Shown here piece by piece: positions 9,843-18,160 of a DNA stretch of 64,000 nucleotides (position 1 is its first letter; each line of letters begins with the position of its first letter). The position numbers were made by a program, and so were the translations under genes. Below the pieces are notes generated by a model. The model was not told the origin of the DNA. It did not search any database and was given only the letters and a program-made list of their open reading frames with translations. The DNA is from a bacterium (GTDB taxonomy: Bacteria; Krumholzibacteriota; Krumholzibacteriia; JACNKJ01), in assembly GCA_024231955.1 (NCBI GenBank), contig JAAEPZ010000253.1, positions 62,001-126,000 of the forward strand, in the 5' to 3' direction.

Positions 9843-12434
9843 ATGAAACGGACGTTCCTGCTCGGCCCCGCATACCTTTGTCTTTGCGTATGCCTGCAAT
9901 TCAACGCTGTCTCGGCTGCCTACAACCCACTGGCCGGCAATGATGACGATCTCTTCACCCGCTCCGTAGCGGTTGATGATGGTCTGACAAGCCTCTACAC
10001 CAATCCCGCCGGTCTGGCCATGCATCCCGGAGAGTGGGGTCTGCTCTATATGCAGGGTCTCCGCGATCCCGGTGGTGTACGTGATGAAGGGGTCGGCTTC
10101 AATGGGGAGTGGAGTGTGGCTCTGGGGGGGAAGCTGGCCTTCGGTATCGACCACTATCACGGTCTCTCCGGTTATGATACCGTCATTGAGAGTGGCGACA
10201 GAACTCCGCTCTATCGTACTCTGCGCAGATACAATCTCGGATTCGCCCAGGCCCTCTCTCTGCGACAGGGGAACATCAAACTGGCTATGGGCGGCGTCTG
10301 GCGGTACACGACCAGCGATGCCTACACCCTCGACGGACTGTCCACCTGCGACCTCGGTCTCCTCATACGCTGGCGCAGCGCACTGTCTTTGGGATTCAAG
10401 GCGCGCAATATCACCTCCCCCACCATCAAGGGGCTGTTCCCGGGGGATCGCAACGAGGTCAGTTCGGAATTCACCTACGGTGTCGCCTTTCGGGCTCCAC
10501 TGAGCTGGTTGACGATTTCAGCCGATCTTCATCAGATTCGCGACGGATCCCGCTGGGACAAAACCCTCAATATCGCGGCTGAAGCCCAATTGCAGGAGCG
10601 ACTGAGTTTCCGCTTCGGCTTTGATTCGAAGAACAGGGTCAACATCGGCTTCGCGATGAGCTTTGGCCATATGCGCGGCCAATGCGATATCGGCCGCAGC
10701 ACCAAATCGAGCGCGCTACAGACCGGGATGGCGTCGCTGGAGTTGCGCAATCGGATCTTCGGGTCCGCCATTATCCCCAACAGACGCGTACTCCGCCTGG
10801 AACTTACGGGGACGATTCCCGACACACCGTCCGCCAATTCCAGTTCCGGACAGGGCTTGATCCTCGACACCTGGACTATCCTGAAAGCGATCCGCACCGC
10901 GACCCTTTCACACGACATCGCGGGCATCCTGGTCATCCTAAACCATCCGCAACTCACACTCGCCCAGTGCGAGGAGATCCGCGTTGCGCTTCTGGATTTC
11001 CGGGAGCAGACCGGGAAGAGCGTCATCTTCTACTCCGAGCGTTATGACCTCGTGGATTACTATCTGGCCTCGGCCGGCAGCCACATCTCGCTCAACCCCT
11101 TGGGCACGATCTGGTTCAACAACTTCCGGCACGAGCGGCCCTATCTCGGTTCGGCGCTACGCAATCTGGGCATCAACCCGCAGTTCATCAGCCACAGCGA
11201 GTGCAGCCAGACGTTGTATCAGCTATCAGCGGATAGCCCCTCCCCCTGTGCACACGCCGCCGACAGCACCTATCTGGCTGAGCGTTTCCAACTGCTCAAA
11301 AGCGAACTGGCGCAAGCTCGGGGCCTGGAGGAGATCAGCTTCGTGCCCATCTTCAGGCAGCGCCATTTCACGCCGGAGCAGGCTGTAAACCGCAATTTGA
11401 TCGACGACATCGTTTATGCGGATCAGTTGTCCGGATACCTGGCCCGAGTGATGGGCCAATCTCGAGTCATCTCCTCCGGCAGCCTGCTGAATCGCACCTA
11501 CAGCAAACAGAGCTGGGGAGAGGATACGCGCATCGCGCTGGTGTATCTCGACGGCGTACTCACCCGGGAGGAGGTGGGCAGCAACCCGTTGGGACATTCC
11601 ACCTCCGCCGCCCATCTGTCGGCCCTGATGCGCATCGTACGTGAAGACGATCGCTACAAGGGGCTGGTGCTGCGGATCAACAGTAGTGGCGGCGATGCGC
11701 TCGCCAGCGAGGTGATCCGGCATGAACTGCGGCTGACCGGGTTGGAGATGCCCATTGTCGTCAGCGTCGGACACAAGGCCGTGGGCGGAGGCTATCTGGC
11801 CAGCCTGGCCGGCGAGAGGATCCTCGTGGATCGGTTCAGCACCGTCGGCGGCATCAACGCCTTGGGCGGGAAATTCCATCTGCAGACCGCGCCTGGAGAT
11901 CAACCGGTCACCATCATCAACCAGCGTCTGGAGCTCGGAGACAACACTCTGGGCACCTGGCTCCCCTATTCGGCCGCCGACCTGGAAAGGCTCGATGAGC
12001 GCGTTGCCTATTTCTACGACAAGTTCTCAAGCGCAGTCGCCTCGACCCGTCATATCGACGAAGTGGAGATGACCCACATAGGCAAAGGGCGCCTGCTTTC
12101 CGGCAGCAAGAGCGTCAGGCTCCGCCTGACCAGCGAGATCGGCGGGCTGCAGGCGGCGATGACGGCCATGCGCGATCTGCTCTCCCTCGAACCCGAGCGC
12201 AAGCTTCAGGTGGTGCAACTGCCGATGGGGATGACCTCCTCCAAGCGATTCCGATTGACCTACCCCTCTCACCACGAAGTGTCTCTCGGCTACACCTCCG
12301 GCGATGGCTCCGCTTTCGAGGACCTCTCGCTGTTCGAGCGCCTTCGCAGACTCGACGGTGAGCAGATATTCTACTATGAAGCGTTGCCCGGCGAAGGGAT
12401 CGAACTGTTGCACTTCGAGGTCAAGGAGAGGTAA
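9843..12434 (+). CDS. Outer-membrane beta-barrel fused to an SppA-like (S49) domain without catalytic residues
   Basis: 863 residues from the ATG at 9843 (GAAAGG upstream), with signal peptide MKRTFLLGPAYLCLCVCLQF.... Residues about 25-290 resemble PorV/FadL-like outer-membrane barrels (TSLYTNPAGLA, then alternating strands). Residues about 310-790 carry the tandem-repeat fold of long SppA: LVIYLDG-type strand, GLVLRINSSGGDALASEVI, VSVGHKAVGGGYLASLAGE. In SppA the last motif is A-A-S-G-G-Y with the catalytic Ser; here that position is Gly648. The N-terminal-repeat segment that supplies Lys209 in E. coli (VGTYKSA) aligns with HSECSQT, putting Cys454 at the Lys. Probably a non-proteolytic scaffold. 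Followed 5 bp later by prmA. Confidence 0.72.
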   Translation: MKRTFLLGPAYLCLCVCLQFNAVSAAYNPLAGNDDDLFTRSVAVDDGLTSLYTNPAGLAMHPGEWGLLYMQGLRDPGGVRDEGVGFNGEWSVALGGKLAFGIDHYHGLSGYDTVIESGDRTPLYRTLRRYNLGFAQALSLRQGNIKLAMGGVWRYTTSDAYTLDGLSTCDLGLLIRWRSALSLGFKARNITSPTIKGLFPGDRNEVSSEFTYGVAFRAPLSWLTISADLHQIRDGSRWDKTLNIAAEAQLQERLSFRFGFDSKNRVNIGFAMSFGHMRGQCDIGRSTKSSALQTGMASLELRNRIFGSAIIPNRRVLRLELTGTIPDTPSANSSSGQGLILDTWTILKAIRTATLSHDIAGILVILNHPQLTLAQCEEIRVALLDFREQTGKSVIFYSERYDLVDYYLASAGSHISLNPLGTIWFNNFRHERPYLGSALRNLGINPQFISHSECSQTLYQLSADSPSPCAHAADSTYLAERFQLLKSELAQARGLEEISFVPIFRQRHFTPEQAVNRNLIDDIVYADQLSGYLARVMGQSRVISSGSLLNRTYSKQSWGEDTRIALVYLDGVLTREEVGSNPLGHSTSAAHLSALMRIVREDDRYKGLVLRINSSGGDALASEVIRHELRLTGLEMPIVVSVGHKAVGGGYLASLAGERILVDRFSTVGGINALGGKFHLQTAPGDQPVTIINQRLELGDNTLGTWLPYSAADLERLDERVAYFYDKFSSAVASTRHIDEVEMTHIGKGRLLSGSKSVRLRLTSEIGGLQAAMTAMRDLLSLEPERKLQVVQLPMGMTSSKRFRLTYPSHHEVSLGYTSGDGSAFEDLSLFERLRRLDGEQIFYYEALPGEGIELLHFEVKER

Positions 12435-12439
12435 CCGAG

Positions 12440-13351
12440 ATGAATTGGATCAGACGACGGATCAGCCTGCCGGTCCCCCTGGCGGACTTCATTGAGGAGC
12501 GCCTGCTGATCGCCGGTTTTCATTCGCTCTCCTGGGAGCGCCTGCCCGGAGCGGCGCGTACGGAGTTGTCCATCTACGACGATACCGGCAAGGCTCTGCC
12601 CGCAGCCGAGGACTTCGCCCTCTGGCTGGCCGAAGCGGAGGAGGCGGGACTGCCGGCTGCCGAGGTGCGCTTCGAGGATGATGCGATTGCCGCCGAGGGT
12701 TGGCTCAACGGCTTCAGGGAGCGATTCAGAATACGGCGCCTGACTCCGGGGCTGCGTATCCTCCCCCCCTGGGAGCGGGATCCTGCCGTCCAGTTCCACG
12801 GTCGGCCGCTTCCGGGTCCCGGTGCGGATCTCGACGTGGTGATCGAACCGGGTCAGGCCTTCGGCACGGGTGATCATCCCACGACAGTGGGCTGTCTGAA
12901 ACGGCTGGAGGCGCGCCTTGCCAGGCAGGAGACGGTGACACCTGCCTGTCTCGATATCGGCAGCGGCACGGGGGTGCTCAGCATCGCCGCCAAGCTGTGG
13001 GGAGCCGGGCGTGTCGAGGGTTATGACATCGAAGCGGCCAGCATCATCAACTCATGGTTGAACAGCGATCTGAACGGCCTCTGCGGACAGGTGCGGTTTC
13101 TCTGGGGCGAGGCCGAGTCATTGGCTGAGGGGGCCTGGGATCTCGTCCTGTGCAACCTGTTCATGGGACCGATCCTCCGTCTGATTCCCCGTATGGATAT
13201 GGCGCTCAAACCTGGTGGCGGCGCCATCCTCTCCGGCTTCCTCAGCCGTCAGGCCGCTACCATCAGCGCCGCCGCCAGGGGTCGAGGCTGGCGGCTTGAG
13301 GGGGAGGACATTGATGACGACTGGGTTATTCAGGAGTGGCAAAAAGTCTGA
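12440..13351 (+). CDS. prmA: Ribosomal protein L11 methyltransferase (PrmA-like)
   Basis: 303-residue class I SAM-dependent methyltransferase. The SAM loop is CLDIGSGTGVLSIAAKLWGA at about residues 172-191. DLVLCNLFMGPILRLIP corresponds to the PrmA motif 'DLVVANILAxPL', with NLF in place of the usual NIL. An N-terminal alpha/beta domain precedes it, and GTGDHPTT (upstream of the SAM loop) matches the PrmA hallmark FGTGxHxTT. It trimethylates ribosomal protein L11. Start ATG has GGAGAGG upstream and follows the barrel/SppA gene closely. Confidence 0.88.
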   Translation: MNWIRRRISLPVPLADFIEERLLIAGFHSLSWERLPGAARTELSIYDDTGKALPAAEDFALWLAEAEEAGLPAAEVRFEDDAIAAEGWLNGFRERFRIRRLTPGLRILPPWERDPAVQFHGRPLPGPGADLDVVIEPGQAFGTGDHPTTVGCLKRLEARLARQETVTPACLDIGSGTGVLSIAAKLWGAGRVEGYDIEAASIINSWLNSDLNGLCGQVRFLWGEAESLAEGAWDLVLCNLFMGPILRLIPRMDMALKPGGGAILSGFLSRQAATISAAARGRGWRLEGEDIDDDWVIQEWQKV

Positions 13352-13659
13352 TCCCTACCGTTCGACCGCCTGCGCCGGCGCAGCAGCTTTGCAGAATCAA
13401 ATCCCGGAGCTCCGTCCACGAAACCATGGGTCAGCCCAACCGATCCCCAGAAGCGCAGGGCAAATCCCGACTGCCTGATTATGGGGATTGTGTGTAGTCT
13501 ATTCTGGACAAATCATTGAATCCGCAGGCCAACGACACCGGATCAGGATCCGGGACTCTCCTCGATAACCGGGTGCATTCATTCACGATATGCAATGCCG
13601 ATATCGGCAGCGGTTTTCTGGCACCGATCTTGATATAACCGGGGCAGCAGGGGTAATCA
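13352..13659 (+). other. Intergenic region, no gene seen
   Basis: About 300 bp between prmA and a terminator. It contains a 14-bp palindrome CTGCGCCGGCGCAG at 13370-13383 and a short hairpin CCGGAT-cagg-ATCCGG at 13538-13553, but no ORF with a ribosome site. It may simply be a long 3' untranslated region of prmA. Confidence 0.4.
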
Positions 13660-13704
13660 GGGAAAGTAGCAACCTTTACTGGAAGCTGCTTTCCCGCTTT
13701 TTTT
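13660..13704 (+). terminator. Intrinsic terminator
   Basis: GGGAAAG (13660-13666) pairs with CTTTCCC (13689-13695). An inner AGC/GCT extends the stem, and seven T residues (13698-13704) follow after GC. It would end transcription of the barrel/SppA-prmA unit, about 310 bp past prmA. Confidence 0.6.
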
Positions 13705-13849
13705 ATACGATATCCCCACACTCCGCCCGGATCGCCCTCTCCGCTGTCGGGAATCACATTGACCGCAACGCCTCCGAGCCATTACTTTCCCTGAGCCTGC
13801 CTGTTGATCGCTCGATATGATGACCCGAATTACCCCCAAGGAGAGAGTA

Positions 13850-15109
13850 ATGCGTACTCCCTTATCCCTGCCGGCATTTCTGCGTGGACATAAGTATCTG
13901 CTGCTTGGTCTGATTCTAGGTTGCTTCCTTTGCGGCAGCGCAGGTGCAAGCGATATCACCGTGGCGACCATCATCGTCAAAGGCCTTGATGATATCGACC
14001 GGGAGCAACTTCTCCGGGATCTTGGAATTGACGAGGGGTACACCTACTATCCCAGACTGGTGTCGGATATCGAAAAGCAAGGGCGTCGTCTGTCCTATCT
14101 CCGCTACATCGATGTGCGCTGTCAGGTCATCGACGGCACCGCCCATCTCCATCTGACCGTCCGCATGCAGAAGCGGATAGTGATCGCGCCGGTAATCACA
14201 ATCGGCACGGATGGCGATCTCTCCGGCGGCTTCAACATCCAGAGCCGATCTCTGCTCCACTGTCGCGAATCGTGGGATATTCAGGCAATCGCCGGGGGCT
14301 ATACGCTGATAGGGATGCGGATGAAGGAGTTCAAGCCCTGGTCGGATAATCTGCCCGGCCTGAATCTGGAGCTGGGCCTGGAGGACTGGAGTCAACCTTT
14401 CTGGGACCCGACTCAGGATATCGACGAACGGCGCAAGTGGGCTCTGATCGGTCCCTCATTCCGCCTGCCCAGAGCCGGCCGCCTGCTTCTCCTCGGCGGC
14501 TTCGAGAGTCTGGAGACCATACCGGCGGTGGGCTACAGCGAGGAGGGCCTCGATGAATACGGCCTGTTCAAGCTCTCGCTCAGGCAACCGCTGCTCCCCA
14601 ACCGTCTGAATCTCCTGGCCAGCGGCAAACTGCGCACTCCGGAGGGCGAACGGGGCCATCTGCAGGGCGACGTCACCCTGGAGGCCTTTTACGATCTGGG
14701 CCGATGGAACCTGGAGGGTAGGCTCAAAGGCGGTCTGGTCAATGCCTGGGCTCCCGTCACCAGCCTGTATTACATGGGTTCCTGGGATATCCTCCATGCC
14801 TACCCCTGCGGCGAACGACCGGCCCGTGAGTTCGTGTCGTTCAGGGCGCGTGGCGACATCCCCTTCTTCAGCATTCCGATCAAAACGCGCCGCAACGGTC
14901 CCGAAGCGGATCTCGTCTTCTCGGCTTTTCTCCTCGCGGAGGGGGCCAATTTTCGTCTGAATCGCACCGACGACTTCGAATCGGCGCTGGACTGGGGTGT
15001 GGGCATCAGCGCGGCAATACCGATTCAACCGCCCATGCGGATCTCTGCCGGCACGATCTGGGGCGAGGATGATGAGTCACGCCAGATTCTGATGGTGGAG
15101 AATCGCTAG
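13850..15109 (+). CDS. Outer-membrane protein with POTRA-like N-terminus
   Basis: 419 residues from the ATG at 13850, chosen because AAGGAGAG lies just upstream; an in-frame ATG at 13817 has no such site. The signal peptide ends near GSAGA-S. The segment ITVATIIVKGLDDIDREQLL..LGIDEG resembles a POTRA domain, which in Omp85/BamA proteins binds partners in the periplasm. The rest alternates hydrophobic strands with loops like a small surface-antigen barrel. It is far shorter than BamA and ends without the usual aromatic C-terminal residue (VENR), so the barrel assignment is tentative. Its stop directly abuts the M23 start. Confidence 0.6.
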   Translation: MRTPLSLPAFLRGHKYLLLGLILGCFLCGSAGASDITVATIIVKGLDDIDREQLLRDLGIDEGYTYYPRLVSDIEKQGRRLSYLRYIDVRCQVIDGTAHLHLTVRMQKRIVIAPVITIGTDGDLSGGFNIQSRSLLHCRESWDIQAIAGGYTLIGMRMKEFKPWSDNLPGLNLELGLEDWSQPFWDPTQDIDERRKWALIGPSFRLPRAGRLLLLGGFESLETIPAVGYSEEGLDEYGLFKLSLRQPLLPNRLNLLASGKLRTPEGERGHLQGDVTLEAFYDLGRWNLEGRLKGGLVNAWAPVTSLYYMGSWDILHAYPCGERPAREFVSFRARGDIPFFSIPIKTRRNGPEADLVFSAFLLAEGANFRLNRTDDFESALDWGVGISAAIPIQPPMRISAGTIWGEDDESRQILMVENR

Positions 15110-16459
15110 ATGAATCGTACCTCCCTGCCGCTTCAGGTACTTCTCGTCAGCCTGTTTATCCTTGGCGCCTGCTCCCCGGATGAGCAGGCGTCGGTCACGA
15201 CACCCGTGGAGACCGAACCGGTCGCGGCGGTCTCCCCCACCACTCTGCCGCCGCTATGGCCCGCCCCCATGGAAATCGGCGACAGGACACTTACCGAATC
15301 ATTCCGACGGGGGGACAATCTGGATCTTCTCCTGCGTCGTGCCGGTCTTGCGGCCAGTGACCGTGTCGCTCTGGCCGACGCCCTTACCGATGTCTTCGAC
15401 CTGGGCACATTCCGGGCCGGACGTGACCTGACGATCCGCCTCGATTCGAACGACCGGGTACTGGGTCTGCTCTACCCCCTGGACTATCTGCGGGATCTCT
15501 GCGCCTGGCGCGATGCCGATGGTTTCCGGGCCGCGATTTTCACATCGGATCTGAACTGGGAGCGACGCCTCGTGCGCGCCGAGCTCTACGGCTCATTCTA
15601 CGAGTCCCTCATGGCTCAAGGGGAGGACGGCAACCTGGCCACCCGCATTGCCGATCTGTTCGCCGGCGAGGTGGATTTCTTCCTCGATTTGCGCCCGGGG
15701 GATCGGATGGAGATGCTGCTGGACAGCGCCCTGCGTCCCGACCGCAAGGGTCCGCGCGATCGCGTATTCGCTGCGCGGCTCATCATTTCGGGGGAGATCC
15801 ATGATGCCTTCTTCTACCCTGCCGCGGACGGGACACGTCACTACTACCATCGCGACGGCAGCTCGCTGGAGCGGCGCTTCCTGAAGGCACCGTTGAATTA
15901 TTCCCGGGTCAGCTCCAACTTCAGCCGCAACCGGTTGCATCCGGTCCTCAAAATCCATCGTCCCCACAATGGCGTCGATTACGCAGCGCCCACCGGTACG
16001 CCGGTGCGGGCGACCGCCGACGGGACGATCAGTCGCAGGACTTACCAGCGCAACGGTGGAGGCCGATATCTCTCCGTCCGCCATCCGGGTGGGATCCAGA
16101 CCACCTACATGCACCTCTCCCGCTATGCCGGGGGCATGGTGATCGGCAAACGTGTTAGCAAGGGGCAAGTGATCGGCTATGTCGGGTCGACCGGACTCAG
16201 CAGCGGCCCCCACCTGGATTACCGGATCCAGATCAACGGCACCTATGTGAATCCGCGCACTTTTCAATCCGACTCCGCAGACCCGCTCACGGAGGAGCAG
16301 CTCCCCGCTTTCAACGAAGTGGTTGCGGACCTGGACCGCTCCTGGCTGGAGCAGCAGAGGCAATTGAACGAGGAGGAGCGGATCAACACGACGCTGACCC
16401 GCAATCAGGGTGAGGATCCACTCGAGCGAAATGCCCCGAATACGAGGAGCAATCCGTAA
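15110..16459 (+). CDS. M23-family peptidoglycan endopeptidase-like lipoprotein
   Basis: 449 residues. Lipobox LGAC at about residue 20 indicates a lipid anchor. A Thr/Pro-rich linker and an OapA/LysM-like middle (NLDLLLRRAGL) precede a C-terminal M23 domain. Visible catalytic elements, by LytM numbering: His286 and Asp290 in HNGVDY, His335 in TYMHLS, His368 in GPHLDYR. The third zinc ligand, His in the usual HLH, is Asp370 here. It may be a weakened or regulatory (EnvC/NlpD-like) factor. Start has GGAGA; the 3' end overlaps convergent lnt by 55 bp. Confidence 0.85.
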   Translation: MNRTSLPLQVLLVSLFILGACSPDEQASVTTPVETEPVAAVSPTTLPPLWPAPMEIGDRTLTESFRRGDNLDLLLRRAGLAASDRVALADALTDVFDLGTFRAGRDLTIRLDSNDRVLGLLYPLDYLRDLCAWRDADGFRAAIFTSDLNWERRLVRAELYGSFYESLMAQGEDGNLATRIADLFAGEVDFFLDLRPGDRMEMLLDSALRPDRKGPRDRVFAARLIISGEIHDAFFYPAADGTRHYYHRDGSSLERRFLKAPLNYSRVSSNFSRNRLHPVLKIHRPHNGVDYAAPTGTPVRATADGTISRRTYQRNGGGRYLSVRHPGGIQTTYMHLSRYAGGMVIGKRVSKGQVIGYVGSTGLSSGPHLDYRIQINGTYVNPRTFQSDSADPLTEEQLPAFNEVVADLDRSWLEQQRQLNEEERINTTLTRNQGEDPLERNAPNTRSNP

Positions 16460-17922
16460 AGTCCCAGCAGTAGCGGAGAACTCCGGTCTCCGTAGCGAGC
16501 GTAGAAACTCGGACTTGCGGACGGTTGCAGGTCGCAGACCAACTTGTCCCTAATCCGGGTCGGCAGCCGCCCAATCTCCGCCCCCTCAGCATCGACCACG
16601 ACGGTTATGCCGCTATTGCCGCAGCGCACGGCAGGCAGACCGGACTCCACGGCCCGCATCGGCGTCAGCGCAGCATGGAGCTCCATCGCCAGGGGATGTT
16701 CAAACCAGCCGTCATTAGTGATGTTCACCAGCAGACGCGAACCATCGGCGGCAGACCGGCGTACGCTGGCGGCAAATCCCATTTCGTAGCAGATGAAGAC
16801 CGAGAGAGGTACAGCTCCCCCGCGCAGGACCCTGGCCCCGGGTCCGGGGGTGAAATCGCTTTGCCCCAAATCGATATGCAGACCGGGGGTGAGGAGGTCG
16901 ACCAGAGGGATCCGCTCGCCGAAAGGGAGAAGATGCTCTTTGTAATAGACCCCCTCCAGCGCGCCGCTATGGCCAACCATACCCGCCGCATTGTAGTAGA
17001 GGAAGCCTGCGGTCGGCGCAACGGCCAATCCCTGGAATCCGGTTACGATGTCGGTACCGAGGCTGATCGCGGCCCTGCGGAGCGCAGCCTCGGCGTGACG
17101 ATCCCAGTAGACATTCACGGGGAAAGCCGTCTCCGGCCAGATGAGCAGTTCGGCGTCATCGTTGACGGCCTCGTGGCTCAGTTCGCTGAAGATGCGGAGG
17201 TTCTCCATCCGGAAATGCGGCTCCCACTTATCCTGCAGCGAGATGTTCCCCTGGACAGCCGCAACCCGGATCGTCTCATCACCCGGTTCGAAGCTCGGTC
17301 TTGAGAGAGCGCCGCAGATCAGGATGCTGAGCGCCAGCGCGATCAGGGCAGGCCTGCGGGATTGCCGCCCGCCCCAACAGAGAGCCGAGAGAGAGACTTG
17401 AAAACCAACCATCAGGAAGGTGAGGCCGAGTCCGCCAAGCCAGCCCGCGGGGGCAAGATATCCACCCGAAGCGGCCTGGCTTTGGGACAGATGAATCCAG
17501 CTGAAGGCCACCATGCCGCTGCCGCGCACCCACTCCAGCAATGTCCAGATGAGCGGCGCCAGCAGGAAGCCCAACGATCCCAGACGCGGTCGCAAAGCGA
17601 GGTATATCCGGATGAACAGCCAGGGATAGAGCGTGAGATAGAGGCTCCAGAGGAGTACGGCGGGGGCCATGATCCAGGGGACGGTGAGATCGGCTGCCGC
17701 ATTCAGACTCATCATCCAGCGGAAAGTGAGGATATTGAAGAGCAGACCGAATGGTAGCGCCAGCCAGATACCGGCCTGGCGACCATGTGGACGCAGCCCG
17801 TCCAGCGCGGCAAAAAGGGGCAACAGGCAGATCCAGCCGAGCCAGGGCCCCAATGAGGGGGGCAGGGCGAGGTGATACAGTAAAGCAGCCAGCAGACCGG
17901 CCCCTATTAGTTTGCAGCGCAT
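16405..17922 (-). CDS. lnt: Apolipoprotein N-acyltransferase
   Basis: 505-residue inner-membrane enzyme that adds the third acyl chain to the N-terminal cysteine of lipoproteins. About seven to eight hydrophobic segments occupy residues 1-210 and one lies at the C-terminus. The nitrilase domain between them has the Glu-Lys-Cys triad: Glu264 in LLIWPETAFP, Lys328 in YYKEHLLPFGE, Cys378 in VFICYEMGF. GGAG precedes the ATG. Its presence supports a Gram-negative cell plan and matches the lipoproteins in the window. It overlaps the M23 gene tail to tail with no terminator visible between them. Confidence 0.96.
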   Translation of the reverse strand: MRCKLIGAGLLAALLYHLALPPSLGPWLGWICLLPLFAALDGLRPHGRQAGIWLALPFGLLFNILTFRWMMSLNAAADLTVPWIMAPAVLLWSLYLTLYPWLFIRIYLALRPRLGSLGFLLAPLIWTLLEWVRGSGMVAFSWIHLSQSQAASGGYLAPAGWLGGLGLTFLMVGFQVSLSALCWGGRQSRRPALIALALSILICGALSRPSFEPGDETIRVAAVQGNISLQDKWEPHFRMENLRIFSELSHEAVNDDAELLIWPETAFPVNVYWDRHAEAALRRAAISLGTDIVTGFQGLAVAPTAGFLYYNAAGMVGHSGALEGVYYKEHLLPFGERIPLVDLLTPGLHIDLGQSDFTPGPGARVLRGGAVPLSVFICYEMGFAASVRRSAADGSRLLVNITNDGWFEHPLAMELHAALTPMRAVESGLPAVRCGNSGITVVVDAEGAEIGRLPTRIRDKLVCDLQPSASPSFYARYGDRSSPLLLGLYGLLLVFGAFRSSGSSP

Positions 17923-18035
17923 CTGATCTCCATTTATCGGGAAGCGGGCAGTTTAATCTCCCCGGGCCGGGGAGCCAAGCACAAAGCCGCTCAACAGCAA
18001 ACTGTATCGTCCCGTTTCAGCACATGGCCGGAGAT

Positions 18036-18065
18036 TTGACATCCGTCACCCAAGATGCTTAGCTT
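18036..18065 (+). promoter_or_regulatory. Putative promoter upstream of the LVIVD gene
   Basis: TTGACA at 18036-18041, 18-base spacer, TAGCTT at 18060-18065. The -10 is weak (T, A and final T match), but the same TAGCTT box recurs at 30141-30146 on the other strand. Confidence 0.35.
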
Positions 18066-18160
18066 CCACAGTTACCCTGTAGCTGGCCGTTGTTCATGAT
18101 GATCCCCCTCCCGTCCCCGGATCATTCCGACATGGCAGCCCACCTCATCCGGGAGATGTC

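Noticed and set aside
13352..13849. Small RNA or riboswitch between prmA and the outer-membrane gene
   Set aside because: Only simple palindromes and one terminator are visible; no conserved riboswitch core recognised and no extended paired architecture.
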